Part shown: in pieces, positions 1 through 7,563 of the stretch
Numbering within the stretch: position 1 is the first letter of the stretch
How the letters are laid out: every line of letters starts with the position of its first letter
DNA from: Edaphobacter sp. 12200R-103
GTDB lineage: Bacteria; Acidobacteriota; Terriglobia; Terriglobales; Acidobacteriaceae
Assembly (NCBI RefSeq): GCF_010093025.1
Contig: NZ_CP048114.1
Span: forward strand, 930,001-994,000
DNA length: 64,000 nucleotides
Reading direction: 5' to 3'
Program-made: the position numbers and the translations under genes
The notes under the pieces: generated by a model
Databases searched by the model: none
The model's input: the letters and a program-made list of their open reading frames with translations, nothing else
Told to the model about the DNA's origin: nothing

Positions 1-431
1 GGATGGGAGAGACTTGCCTGAGTTGTTAGCGAAGGTGTGGGTTTATGACGGCGATGCGTTACTATTTTGATCTCGGGACGGACCTCATCGGGTAAGACTA
101 CGCTGGCTAATGTTCTCGCTAGCTTTATTCCCGAATAACGAGCGCATCTTGATACTCGAAGATCGCTGAGCTCTATATCAAGAAGCCGCATGTCATCTCT
201 GCAGAAGCCCAACTCAACACGCATAAAAGTCAGATTGGTTTTGCTGATTCTGCTCAAAGCCGCACTCCGTCACCGTCCGGACAGGATTATTGTTGGCGAG
301 ATTCGGGGAGGGGAAGCGCGTGTCTCCTTGACGCTTTGAATACGGGACATCGTGGTTCACTGACGACTATTCACGCTAAGAATGCTCCGGATGCGCTCTT
401 TCGCTCGGCGCAAGGCTCCTTCGAGCACTAG
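1..431 (+). pseudogene. Remnant of a TrbB/CpaF-type secretion ATPase
   Basis: This is a decayed fragment of a VirB11-like hexameric ATPase, the family that powers conjugation and type II/IV secretion. Piecing three frames together gives the Walker A stretch GRTSSGKTTLANVLA (about 76-120), then ERILILED, a segment reading RHRPDRIIVGEIRGGEA (about 270-320, the Asp-box region) and TGHRGSLTTIHAKNAPDA (about 345-400, the His-box region). The order matches the family. In-frame stops and at least three frameshifts separate the blocks, and the 5' part lies beyond the window edge. It points to a former conjugative or integrative element at this flank. No other transfer gene is recognisable nearby. The family is clear; TrbB versus CpaF is not decided. 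Confidence 0.75.
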
Positions 432-711
432 GTGAAGCATAGAGGACACCACACGCCGCTCGCCGAATCGAAGCGATAATCGAGGGTCTTGCCAAAGAAC
501 ATCGGTGATTTATGAACTTCGCGATAGATGCGAAAGAACAGTCCATCTAGCGGAGTAAAAATCGGTTCGCGGATCATGAGGGCCGCTGCGGCAGCGGAAG
601 ATCCCCTGGTTTGTCAGCCTTGACGCTCAAACGGTCTCGGGTCTTATTAGGCGGTTCATATAAACGACGTTAGACATGACTTGTCCATGGGTGTGGCTCC
701 TTACGCGATTG
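432..711. other. Gap with no recognisable gene
   Basis: Short coding-like pieces follow the ATPase remnant (for example RRIEAIIEGLAKEHR read near 458-505), probably its decayed 3' end. Nothing here is open or recognisable as a functional gene. Confidence 0.4.
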
Positions 712-725
712 GTGATGTCTGTCAC
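712..725. promoter_or_regulatory. GTGA-N6-TCAC dyad upstream of the rubrerythrin gene
   Basis: GTGA-TGTCTG-TCAC, a CRP-like dyad, ends 93 bp before the start at 819. A -10-like TAGTGT begins 22 bp after it (748-753), which would put the dyad near -41. It is one of nine such sites in the first 20.4 kb. Confidence 0.6.
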
Positions 726-818
726 ATCCTCCCGACGAAGGTTCAACTAGTGTGACTCTGGGATGTAATCGTCATCGAGCTTCGCATTACAGCCCACAAT
801 TCGTTACCGGAGGAGAAG

Positions 819-1292
819 ATGAAAATCAAATTTGTTTTTGCCACATTGATAGTTGCGGTGACGTTCCTGACAGTGGAGCTCATCAACGCGGAAATGGAGA
901 AGAAGATGAACGAGCAGACAATAAAAAATCTGTCGACTGCCATGCACGGCGAGGCCTTCGCGTATGCAAAATACCTGCTGTTTGCAGAGCATGCCCGCCA
1001 GAATGGAAACACCAAAGTTGCCGATCTCTTTGAGAGTACGGCCAAGACGGAGCGATTCGAGCACTTCTCCGAAGAAGCGCAGCTTGCTGGATTAGTAGGC
1101 TCGGATTCCGACAATCTCAAAGATGCCATTGAGGGGGAATCATACGAAACAGAAACGATGTACCGGGAATTTGCCCAGCAAGCGAAACAAGCCGGGGATC
1201 TCGAAGCTGCCAAACGTTTTGAAGAAATCCGGCTGGATGAGGCAAAGCATCGAGATGCATTCAATGCCGTACTTAATGAGTTGAAAAAATAG
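819..1292 (+). CDS. Rubrerythrin-like diiron protein with an N-terminal hydrophobic segment
   Basis: 157 aa with a ferritin-like four-helix fold. Diiron ligand motifs are visible: HGEAFAYAKY, TERFEHFSEE, EGESYETETMY and RLDEAKHRDAF, the paired Glu/ExxH pattern of rubrerythrins. Family members remove peroxide or superoxide in oxygen-sensitive metabolism. No C-terminal rubredoxin Cys4 domain is present, so it would need another electron donor. Residues 1-25 form a hydrophobic segment ending in NAE, which could be a signal peptide or anchor; most rubrerythrins are cytosolic, so this is unusual. The start at 819 has a good GGAGGAG ribosome site; internal ATGs at residues 26 and 30 would give the plain cytosolic form. 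A CRP-like dyad lies 93 bp upstream. Confidence 0.85.
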   Translation: MKIKFVFATLIVAVTFLTVELINAEMEKKMNEQTIKNLSTAMHGEAFAYAKYLLFAEHARQNGNTKVADLFESTAKTERFEHFSEEAQLAGLVGSDSDNLKDAIEGESYETETMYREFAQQAKQAGDLEAAKRFEEIRLDEAKHRDAFNAVLNELKK

Positions 1293-1336
1293 AGTCAGAA
1301 ACAAAAACCTTGATTCTCGCATGGTAAGGAGGTTCT

Positions 1337-1813
1337 ATGCGCAATAAATGGAAATGGGGTGTTGGGATTGCTGTTGTGATCCTAGTGATCATCCAATTTA
1401 TAAGGCCTGCGCGAAGCAACCCTCCGATCGCAGCAGGAGAGACAATCCATGCCAGGGTGTCTATCGATCCAGTTATGGATGCCATGCTCATTCGTTCTTG
1501 CAATGACTGCCACTCGAACCGGACCGTATGGCCTTGGTATACCAACGTGGCCCCCGCATCCTGACTTATTGCTTCCGATGTACATCGCGGTAGAGCTGAA
1601 CTTAATTTTTCAGGATGGGGAACGTATCCGCTTAAGAAACAGCAGGAATTGCTAAAAGAAACCTGCGTTGAAGTTTCTGAGCGGAAAATGCCGGTAGCCG
1701 CTTATACACTGTTGCATCCATCAGCTAAATTCACGGATACGGACATAGCGGTCGTCTGTAGCTGGACACGGTCTATTGCCCAAAATCGGACGCAATCGCC
1801 AACCATAGAATAG
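1337..1813 (+). pseudogene. Haem-binding domain protein interrupted by one in-frame TGA
   Basis: A signal-anchored protein with the haem-binding domain motif CNDCHSNRTVWPWYTNVAP. The frame is open from 1337, with a strong AGGAGG ribosome site, to TGA at 1562-1564. It then continues in the same frame as LIASDVHRGRAELNFSGWG and onward to TAG at 1811-1813, 159 codons in all. Family members usually carry Trp at the interrupted position (APVSWL), so the lesion looks like one TGG-to-TGA change. Everything downstream still reads as protein, so the event is recent. The first 75 residues, with the anchor and the CxxCH site, could still be made. Selenocysteine or readthrough is not suggested by anything here. 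Confidence 0.75.
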
Positions 1814-1922
1814 TGATTTGAGCTAACGATGAGGGCAGGTCGTTTGGAGGCGGATGCGGGCCACAGACCCATGAAAGTGGCCTACTTTTCGAAGATGGAG
1901 AGCGCCATGGACCTGAATACTT

Positions 1923-2234
1923 ATGGCCAACACAATGCTGTCGACGTGCGATCTTTCCTTGGGTCTGCGAGGGCTCACGGAAACGGAAGCTGCAGCAAGA
2001 TTAGAGGACGAGGGATTTAACGAATTGCCTGTGGCAAAATCGCGCAATTTCCTTGCAACAACATGGGAAGTCATGCTGGAGCCAATGATCCTGCTGTTGA
2101 TCGGCGCAGTCATTCTCTATCTGTTTCTTGGCGAATTGCGCGATTCTCTCGTTCTGTTGAACTCCGTTTTCGCGGTTATAGGTATTAACTTGTCGCGTTC
2201 CTGTGCGCTCGCGAGATGCACAGTTCATGGCTGA
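1923..2234 (+). pseudogene. N-terminal remnant of a P-type cation-transporting ATPase
   Basis: About 70 residues match the N-terminus and first membrane pair of calcium/magnesium-type P-type ATPases: GLTETEAAARLEDEGFNEL, then WEVMLEPMILLLIGAVILY and LGELRDSLVLL. After about residue 88 the similarity stops (frame lost near 2185). The actuator, phosphorylation (DKTGT) and nucleotide-binding domains are absent. About 90% of the gene is therefore missing. The start at 1923 is only the first ATG in frame. The piece 2235-2415 downstream contains nothing recognisable. Confidence 0.7.
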
Positions 2235-2415
2235 AGATGAGGCGAAGGCAGGATTCTGAAACTGACGCTTGACGGTGCCTGCGGTCGGATCGCGGTCTTA
2301 CCGATATAGGTTATTCACGGTGTCGAGACACAGCCTCATTTCAGGAGCACAGGCTGCCTGACAAGCAGGATTTGTACAGCGATCGATCATGATTTTCCTC
2401 TATGGAAAGGACGAT

Positions 2416-3303
2416 TTAAGAGATGGTCATGACTGGACAGAGGGCATGCGCCAACAGGTTCGGAGTTACACCGCGTTGGAGGTGGGGCAGCCAAAATGAA
2501 GCCTTTCGGGCGCCAAGAACAATAAGATCAGCATGGAACTTTTCTGCCAATTCGAGAACAGTCTTAGCGACATCGCCTCGTTGCACGACACATTCAGGAC
2601 TGCACCAGTCAAATGCGTGCTCTGGGATCAGCCTCGTCATCATAGCTTGGAGTTCTTTGTCTGAAAATTCAGCTTTTAGTCCTGGGTCCGTCTGTGGTTC
2701 GACTACGTGACAAAAATAAAGGCGTGCACCGCTATCCTCCGCAAAAGAAAGGGCATAAGAGGCCGCTTTTGCCGCCTCAGGCGAAAAGTCGGTTGCAAAG
2801 ACGATAGCGTGTGGTCTAAATGGACCATCGGCAACGGGTTTGCAATTTGGACCGACGGTAACTACTGGACACTGAGCGTTTCGAACAAGTTGTTCTGCCG
2901 TCGACCCTAGCATCAATCTTTCTATTCCTGTTTTAGATTGGGTTCCAGCAACGATCAAGTCGGCTTTGTGATCTTTTGCGGACTGGAGCAGGTGTGCGAA
3001 AGGACGATGTCCTTCCGACAATGTCGTTCGCGTATTAAGTCCAGAGGCTGAGAGGTCATTACGCCACCGATTTAGGTTTTCATTGGCGATTTGTCGTCTT
3101 TCATTTACCGGCAGGCCGATGATTGCCTCCTCGTATGAGGTGACGACAGAAGGATCGAAGACGTGTGCAATTTCAATACTGGAAGAGAAGCGGAGAGCCA
3201 AAGCCCGTGCGAAAGAGAGAGCTTTCTCTGACGAAGGGGTGAAGTCGGCGGCAAGTAAAATCTTCTGGACGGCGACAGTGACGGGTTCTTCAATGAGTGG
3301 CAT
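2416..3303 (-). CDS. Tandem universal stress protein (two USP domains)
   Basis: 295 aa, two USP (adenine-nucleotide alpha-hydrolase-like) domains in tandem. The first domain starts KILLAADFTPSSEKAL and keeps the ATP-binding signature G-2x-G-9x-G-S as GTQSKTGIERLMLGSTAEQL. The second (from about residue 170) starts IVFATDFSPEAAKAA but has lost that signature; its equivalent stretch reads GARKASFWLPHLQRG. The frame is open back to a TTG at 3321, but the ATG at 3303 has a well-placed GAGGTG and is preferred. Transcription is probably shared with the upstream USP gene (gap of 110 bp, same strand). The C-domain FWLPHL motif groups it with the USP at 20428. The molecular role of such tandem USPs is generally unknown; stress or dormancy is the usual context. 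Confidence 0.88.
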   Translation of the reverse strand: MPLIEEPVTVAVQKILLAADFTPSSEKALSFARALALRFSSSIEIAHVFDPSVVTSYEEAIIGLPVNERRQIANENLNRWRNDLSASGLNTRTTLSEGHRPFAHLLQSAKDHKADLIVAGTQSKTGIERLMLGSTAEQLVRNAQCPVVTVGPNCKPVADGPFRPHAIVFATDFSPEAAKAASYALSFAEDSGARLYFCHVVEPQTDPGLKAEFSDKELQAMMTRLIPEHAFDWCSPECVVQRGDVAKTVLELAEKFHADLIVLGARKASFWLPHLQRGVTPNLLAHALCPVMTIS

Positions 3304-3413
3304 ATGGCACCTCGTTATCAATGTGCGTCATATTTCTGTGCATGGCAAAGATTGATTCCTTACCCCACGTTCGAGCCCTATTTCAAAGGGCGAATAGCAA
3401 AAGCCCAGATACT

Positions 3414-4349
3414 TTAGATCAGGTGACTTCGTACTACTAAAACACCGCACCTCGTTTCTCGTATTACATGAGATAGTGTCGACCAAGGGGCATGATCAGC
3501 AAGTGCCGATTGATGATGCGCCCCGACAATGATCAAGCTCGTTGCTTCAGATCTCGCAATGCTCGTAATTAGCTGAGCGGGTGAACCATACTCCAGTCGG
3601 ATCTTGGGATTGCAGAACAGTTCAACATCCGAGGGCAGAAGACCGCGCAGTTGTTTTCGAAGTCTGTCCTCAAAGAGGTCAAAATCAAATTCTGGGCTGT
3701 CGGGACGTTTTTCGATCACGTGAAGTAGTGTTAGTCGCCCATCGACGTGCTCCGCAAGCGCCGATGCATATTGTGCCGGTCGCAATCCTGTGGTTTCAAG
3801 ATCCGTAGCAAAAAGGATGGATCGAAACGGATGATGCTCAACTTGACATTGAGGGCCGACGATTAGTGTCGGACAGGATGACTGCCGCAGGATAGTTTCG
3901 GCGACAGAACCGAACGTGAACTTCTTAAGCCCCCCGGCTCCATGTGAACCTACAACGATCAAAGTACTTTTTGTGGTTTTTGCGACCTGGTCGATCAGAT
4001 CGACTGCGCGGCCAAAGTCCACCTTTGTTTGTACGCGCAGTTTTGCCAGTCGAGGGTCACTAGCGATTAGCTCTTTCATGTCATACTTTGCGGTCTCAAG
4101 CTGGGCGTTAAGAACTTCCGGGGGCATTGGTTCCTGGCTATCTCCATAAATGACAGGTTTGACAGCATGGATAACTATGATCTCCGAGTCGAAGAATTCG
4201 GCAATCGTGACCGCCAATGCTAACGCTTGAGCTGCAGACTTTGAGAAGTCGGTTCCCACCAGAATTTGTGAAAATGATATCTCGCTCGTAGCGAGATGTA
4301 TTTCATCGTTTTGGGCGGATTCTCTGATACTTCCGGAGAAGGAAGACAT
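3414..4349 (-). CDS. Tandem universal stress protein
   Basis: 311 aa, two USP domains. The N-domain begins QILVGTDFSKSAAQAL and carries the ATP-binding signature GSHGAGGLKKFTFGSVAETI. The C-domain begins SILFATDLETTGLRPA, and its signature region is replaced by GAHHQSALADHAPWSTLSH. The DHA(P/S)W motif recurs in the USPs at 17017 and 18022, which defines a subfamily. The ATG at 4349 has an ACGAGGTG ribosome site 6-10 bp upstream. The gene heads a likely two-gene operon with the USP ending at 2416. A CRP-like dyad lies 73-86 bp upstream of the start, with TACGCT as a possible -10. Confidence 0.88.
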   Translation of the reverse strand: MSSFSGSIRESAQNDEIHLATSEISFSQILVGTDFSKSAAQALALAVTIAEFFDSEIIVIHAVKPVIYGDSQEPMPPEVLNAQLETAKYDMKELIASDPRLAKLRVQTKVDFGRAVDLIDQVAKTTKSTLIVVGSHGAGGLKKFTFGSVAETILRQSSCPTLIVGPQCQVEHHPFRSILFATDLETTGLRPAQYASALAEHVDGRLTLLHVIEKRPDSPEFDFDLFEDRLRKQLRGLLPSDVELFCNPKIRLEYGSPAQLITSIARSEATSLIIVGAHHQSALADHAPWSTLSHVIRETRCGVLVVRSHLI

Positions 4350-4421
4350 AAGCGCACCTCGTAATATCTCGAACTGGAAGCCGAATTGTTCTCAGCGTAG
4401 ATTGCTTTCGCTACAGGAGCA

Positions 4422-4445
4422 GTGATATGGATCACAATTGTGATC
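4422..4445. promoter_or_regulatory. Composite GTGA/TCAC operator upstream of the USP gene
   Basis: GTGATATGGATCAC (4422-4435) overlaps the perfect 16-bp palindrome GATCACAATTGTGATC (4430-4445). Three GTGA/TCAC half-sites are thus packed into 22 bp. On the minus strand a -10-like TACGCT follows the dyad by 22 bp. Confidence 0.6.
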
Positions 4446-4447
4446 TA

Positions 4448-4776
4448 CTAAGCCGATTGAATTAATAGGTTGATTCGCCGTTCTGCCGTTGCAACGTCCA
4501 ATGTCGTTTTTAGGGCAGTGTCGGGATTTGGAGATATCGAATCGATCCCTTGTTCTACCAGCCACTTGGCGAGTTCTGGAAAATTTGACGGCGCCTGACC
4601 GCAGATGCCCATGGGTTTCTTTTGCCAGGTGCGCGGCGTGGATCGCTTCGGCGATCATGCGTCGCACTGCCAGATTGTCTCGTCAAAAAGATGGGCTACA
4701 GTGGATGAATCCCGGTCAAGCCCGAGTGTGAGCTGTGTTAGATCGTTGGAGCCCGATTGAATAGCCGTCAAATCGA
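4448..4776 (-). pseudogene. ppsA: C-terminal remnant of phosphoenolpyruvate synthase
   Basis: Read on the minus strand in pieces: FDGYSIG, then [15 protein letters not shown] and VAHLFDE, then [27 protein letters not shown] and LVEQGIDSIS, ending ALKTTLDVATAERR before a stop at 4448-4450. These are the conserved C-terminal blocks of PEP synthase (the PEP-binding barrel with the catalytic CGQ motif, here ICGQAPS), in the correct order. At least four frameshifts interrupt them, and the upstream three-quarters of the gene is missing. The enzyme would have made PEP from pyruvate and ATP. The remnant stops abruptly at about 4776, where a different gene remnant on the other strand begins. Confidence 0.8.
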
Positions 4777-5066
4777 GGACAAGTTACAGAGGCTATTTTG
4801 GATGGCCCGCTCGCGCTTGATACGCGGTAAGCGCAGAAGCTGCTCAGATGAAACATCTAAAATCGGCTGTTGCAGGTGACGCCGATATTCTTGTTGTACC
4901 TGATCTCGAAGCGGGTAACATGCTCGCTAAAGATCTGGCTTACTTAGACGGAGCGCATCTAGCAGGAATCGTTTTGGGTGCAACAGTGCCAATCATTCTG
5001 ACTAGTCATGCAGATTCCGCAGAACCAAGAATCGCATCTTCAATTGTCCATTCTCACAGAGCTTAG
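4777..5066 (+). pseudogene. pta: C-terminal remnant of phosphate acetyl/butyryltransferase
   Basis: [15 protein letters not shown] is followed after a frameshift by KSAVAGDADILVVPDLEAGN and LAKDLAYLDGAHLAGIVLG, then VPIILTSHADSAEPR. This is the C-terminal domain of phosphotransacetylases, including the type fused to an enoyl-CoA hydratase-like domain. The enzyme converts acyl-CoA and phosphate to acyl-phosphate and CoA. The catalytic N-terminal parts are gone. An open frame of 72 codons from 4848 remains, but it is only the tail and has no ribosome site. The junction with the ppsA remnant at 4776/4777 is a deletion or inversion scar. Loss of both genes removes a PEP/acetyl-phosphate branch of fermentative metabolism. 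Confidence 0.75.
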
Positions 5067-5108
5067 CCGAAAACTAACGTGCCTCGCGATGCGTGTGGAC
5101 ACAAGAGT

Positions 5109-6221
5109 CTAATTCTGTACTTTAATCGCTACTTTCAGTACCCCATCCTGTTGTTGACTGAAGAGCGAATATGCCTCGACGATTTGGTCAAATGCGAATC
5201 GATGCGTAAGCAATGGCGTCAGATCGATTCGGTGGTACAAGACCAACTCCATCAATCTTCGCATACGCTCCTTGCCGCCTGGACAAAGGGTCGTCACGAT
5301 CTTGTGATCGCCCAGGCCGGCCGCGAACGACTCCGCGGGAATTGCCAACTTGCCCGAGTAAACCCCGAGGCTCGACAACGTGCCGCCTGGACGCAATACT
5401 CGTAATGCACTTTCGAAGGTCTCCTGACGCCCTAATGCTTCAATGGCGACATCAACGCCGCGGCCACCAGTCAGTCTAAGAATCTCCGCAGCCGGTTCTT
5501 GTTTGCTGATATTGATTGCGTGATGTGCTCCCATCTTCAAGGCTTGCTCTAGTCGTAGAGGATTTGAGTCGATCGCAAATATTTGGCCGGCTCCGCGCAG
5601 CTTTGCTCCTGCCGTGGCGCACAAACCGATCGGTCCTGCGGCGAAAACCGCAACGGAATCTCCGATCTTCATCTGTGCACTTTCCGAGGCGGAAAATCCA
5701 GTAGAAGCGATGTCCGCAAGTAGAATCACCTGTTCATCACTTAGCTCGTCGGGGATCTTAGCCATATTGGCTTGGGCGTATGGAATGAGAGCATATTGCG
5801 CCTGGACGCCATTGATGGTGTTGCCGAGTTTCCAACCCCCCATCGTTCCGCCGCACTGAGACAGATGACCGCCTAGGCAGTAGTTACACTGTCCGCAAGG
5901 GGTAATCGCACCGACCAGGACACGCTCTCCAACCTCATATCCGGTTAGCCCAGGACCAAGTTCATGAATTCTCCCGACAGCCTCATGCCCCAGAGTAAGT
6001 CCAGACTTGACTGGGTACTCACCTTTGACAATATGCACATCAGTGCCGCAGATGGTAGTCAAAGTGACTTCGATGACGGCTTCGCCTTGGCCGGCCTTCG
6101 GAATAGAACGATCTTCGAGACCGATCGCCTGGTTTCCATTGAAAACGAGAGCTTTCATCATTCCTGGGGCAACCTTCGCGGTGTATGGGGTTTCGGCTTG
6201 AATATCGGTACGTACTCTCAT
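5109..6221 (-). CDS. Zinc-dependent alcohol dehydrogenase (MDR family)
   Basis: 370 aa medium-chain dehydrogenase. The catalytic zinc site is seen as ICGTDVH and GHEAVG, and the structural zinc site as CGQCNYCLGGHLSQC. The Rossmann motif is AAGPIGLCATAGAKL, followed by an acidic residue in FAIDSN, which favours NAD over NADP. The overall pattern resembles bacterial secondary-alcohol or threonine-type dehydrogenases; the substrate is not certain. It would reduce aldehydes or ketones, or oxidise alcohols, in the cytoplasm. The frame opens at a TTG (6227), but the ATG at 6221 has AGAGGT upstream and is preferred. The gene is divergent from the USP at 6414, and the shared intergenic region holds two CRP-like dyads, one 46 bp upstream of this start. 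Confidence 0.88.
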   Translation of the reverse strand: MRVRTDIQAETPYTAKVAPGMMKALVFNGNQAIGLEDRSIPKAGQGEAVIEVTLTTICGTDVHIVKGEYPVKSGLTLGHEAVGRIHELGPGLTGYEVGERVLVGAITPCGQCNYCLGGHLSQCGGTMGGWKLGNTINGVQAQYALIPYAQANMAKIPDELSDEQVILLADIASTGFSASESAQMKIGDSVAVFAAGPIGLCATAGAKLRGAGQIFAIDSNPLRLEQALKMGAHHAINISKQEPAAEILRLTGGRGVDVAIEALGRQETFESALRVLRPGGTLSSLGVYSGKLAIPAESFAAGLGDHKIVTTLCPGGKERMRRLMELVLYHRIDLTPLLTHRFAFDQIVEAYSLFSQQQDGVLKVAIKVQN

Positions 6222-6266
6222 AGTCAACCTCTCACAGCGACCGTACCTCGATCCTTATGCGATGGA

Positions 6267-6282
6267 TGTGATTCCGATCACA
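6267..6282. promoter_or_regulatory. CRP-like dyad in the adh-USP divergent promoter region
   Basis: TGTGATTCCGATCACA is a perfect 6+6 dyad with core GTGA-N6-TCAC (6268-6281). It lies 46 bp upstream of the alcohol dehydrogenase start and 132 bp upstream of the USP start. Confidence 0.62.
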
Positions 6283-6303
6283 CTGTTTGCTGAATAGACT
6301 CCG

Positions 6304-6317
6304 GTGATGGTGGTCAC
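6304..6317. promoter_or_regulatory. Second CRP-like dyad in the adh-USP divergent promoter region
   Basis: GTGA-TGGTGG-TCAC, 96 bp upstream of the USP start at 6414 and 36 bp from the centre of the neighbouring dyad. TTGACA (6344-6349) lies between it and the USP gene as a possible -35. Confidence 0.55.
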
Positions 6318-6413
6318 AGCGTTACATCTCGATGGCTTTTACTTTGACAACAGGTAGTTCAATTTGATTTTGTTATCTTCCTCGCAACAGATCAGAACCG
6401 GGAGGACGGTCTT

Positions 6414-7289
6414 ATGGCGACTCAAGTGATGACGCATGCTTTTAATAGGAAGCGAGAACTAACGGCGCTAAAGAAGATTGTCGTCGGCCATGATTTTTCC
6501 GATGCAGCTGACCACGCATTTGCAGACGCTATGGCTTTGGCAGGTCGGTTCAACGCACAGATCGTAATCGTACATGCTACCGAAGTGAACGCGGACAAGA
6601 CCTCATACCTTCGAAGGAAACGAGATCGTGGCGCAATGGATGATATTGTGAAGCACGTCGCTCAGGCCGGCTACTCATGTAAAGATGTCGTGCGTTCCGG
6701 GGTGCCGGCCGCAACTCTTTACGACGTCGTCGATGAAGAGTCCCCGGACCTCTTGCTGGTCGGAGCCTATGGAAATGGTTCTCAGGAGAGAGGAACGCTC
6801 GGATCCACCACGGAGCTATTGTTGCGTTCTATTTCGTGTCCGGTTGTAACTTATGGACCCAAATTCGGCAGGCCGCTATTTCAGGATGCTAAACCCTTCT
6901 CTATCCTCGTGCCGATTGAGCTACCGTGTGACCCGCGCTGTTTGAGTTTTGCTATCGAAGTGGCGAAGTTGTTCCGTGCTAAGTTGGAGATTCTGCATGT
7001 AATAGATATGGATCATGCAGATTCCATGCCCCATGCCTTTCAGGATATGCAGTACGCATGTGAAGAGATCGCCACCCGGTTGCGAATGGGGGGAGTGGAA
7101 GTGGCAGGCTCGGTTCTCTTTGGAAAACCGGATGCAGCCATTGTTTCCCGCAGTCAAGAACTGCAAAGCTCTCTTATTCTGATACCGCTGGAAACACGAG
7201 GGCACCTCTCCTCAACCAAGTCGGATAACGTCGCAGCACATGTCATTCGTAACTCCAATGTTCCCGTTATGACCTACCGGATCGACTAG
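6414..7289 (+). CDS. Tandem universal stress protein (divergent type)
   Basis: 291 aa, two USP domains. N-domain: KIVVGHDFSDAADHAF, with an ATP-binding-like signature GAYGNGSQERGTLGSTTELL. C-domain: SILVPIELPCDPRCLS, ending NSNVPVMTYRID, with no glycine signature. It lacks both the DHAPW motif and the FWxxHL motif of the other five USPs here, so it is the most divergent copy. The ATG at 6414 follows GGGAGGA at good spacing. It is transcribed away from the alcohol dehydrogenase, with two CRP-like dyads between them. Confidence 0.85.
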   Translation: MATQVMTHAFNRKRELTALKKIVVGHDFSDAADHAFADAMALAGRFNAQIVIVHATEVNADKTSYLRRKRDRGAMDDIVKHVAQAGYSCKDVVRSGVPAATLYDVVDEESPDLLLVGAYGNGSQERGTLGSTTELLLRSISCPVVTYGPKFGRPLFQDAKPFSILVPIELPCDPRCLSFAIEVAKLFRAKLEILHVIDMDHADSMPHAFQDMQYACEEIATRLRMGGVEVAGSVLFGKPDAAIVSRSQELQSSLILIPLETRGHLSSTKSDNVAAHVIRNSNVPVMTYRID

Positions 7290-7563
7290 ACCCATAACTG
7301 GATAACAATAGGCGGGCTGCAGGTTTGGAGCGTTTCCTGATCCTTGACATCATTGCCGCCATCCGCTCTCGGTATGACTTTGTAGATCCTCTTGCGGTAA
7401 AGCGGTCACCGCGTGAACGACCTTCCGTTGAAGAGGCTCCAAGCGGCCATTGTGTAGTCAGTCGATCAACACATTCGGTTCAATAGCTTGTTTGATCGGC
7501 CGACTAGCCGTTGTGGCCGTTGTGTCCGACTCAGGAGCATCATCCACCACTCAATGGGATGGC
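7290..7563. other. Intergenic gap without a gene
   Basis: No open frame with a ribosome site is seen between the convergent USP and permease genes. One short coding-like stretch (FLILDIIAAIRSRYDF, about 7334-7381) may be a trace of a lost gene; it is not identified. Confidence 0.4.

Noticed and set aside
743..1264. 173-codon open frame antisense to the rubrerythrin
   Set aside because: It has no family character and no ribosome site; the sense frame is clearly conserved.
1562..1564. TGA read as selenocysteine
   Set aside because: The family has Trp here, and I see no selenocysteine insertion element; a nonsense mutation is simpler.
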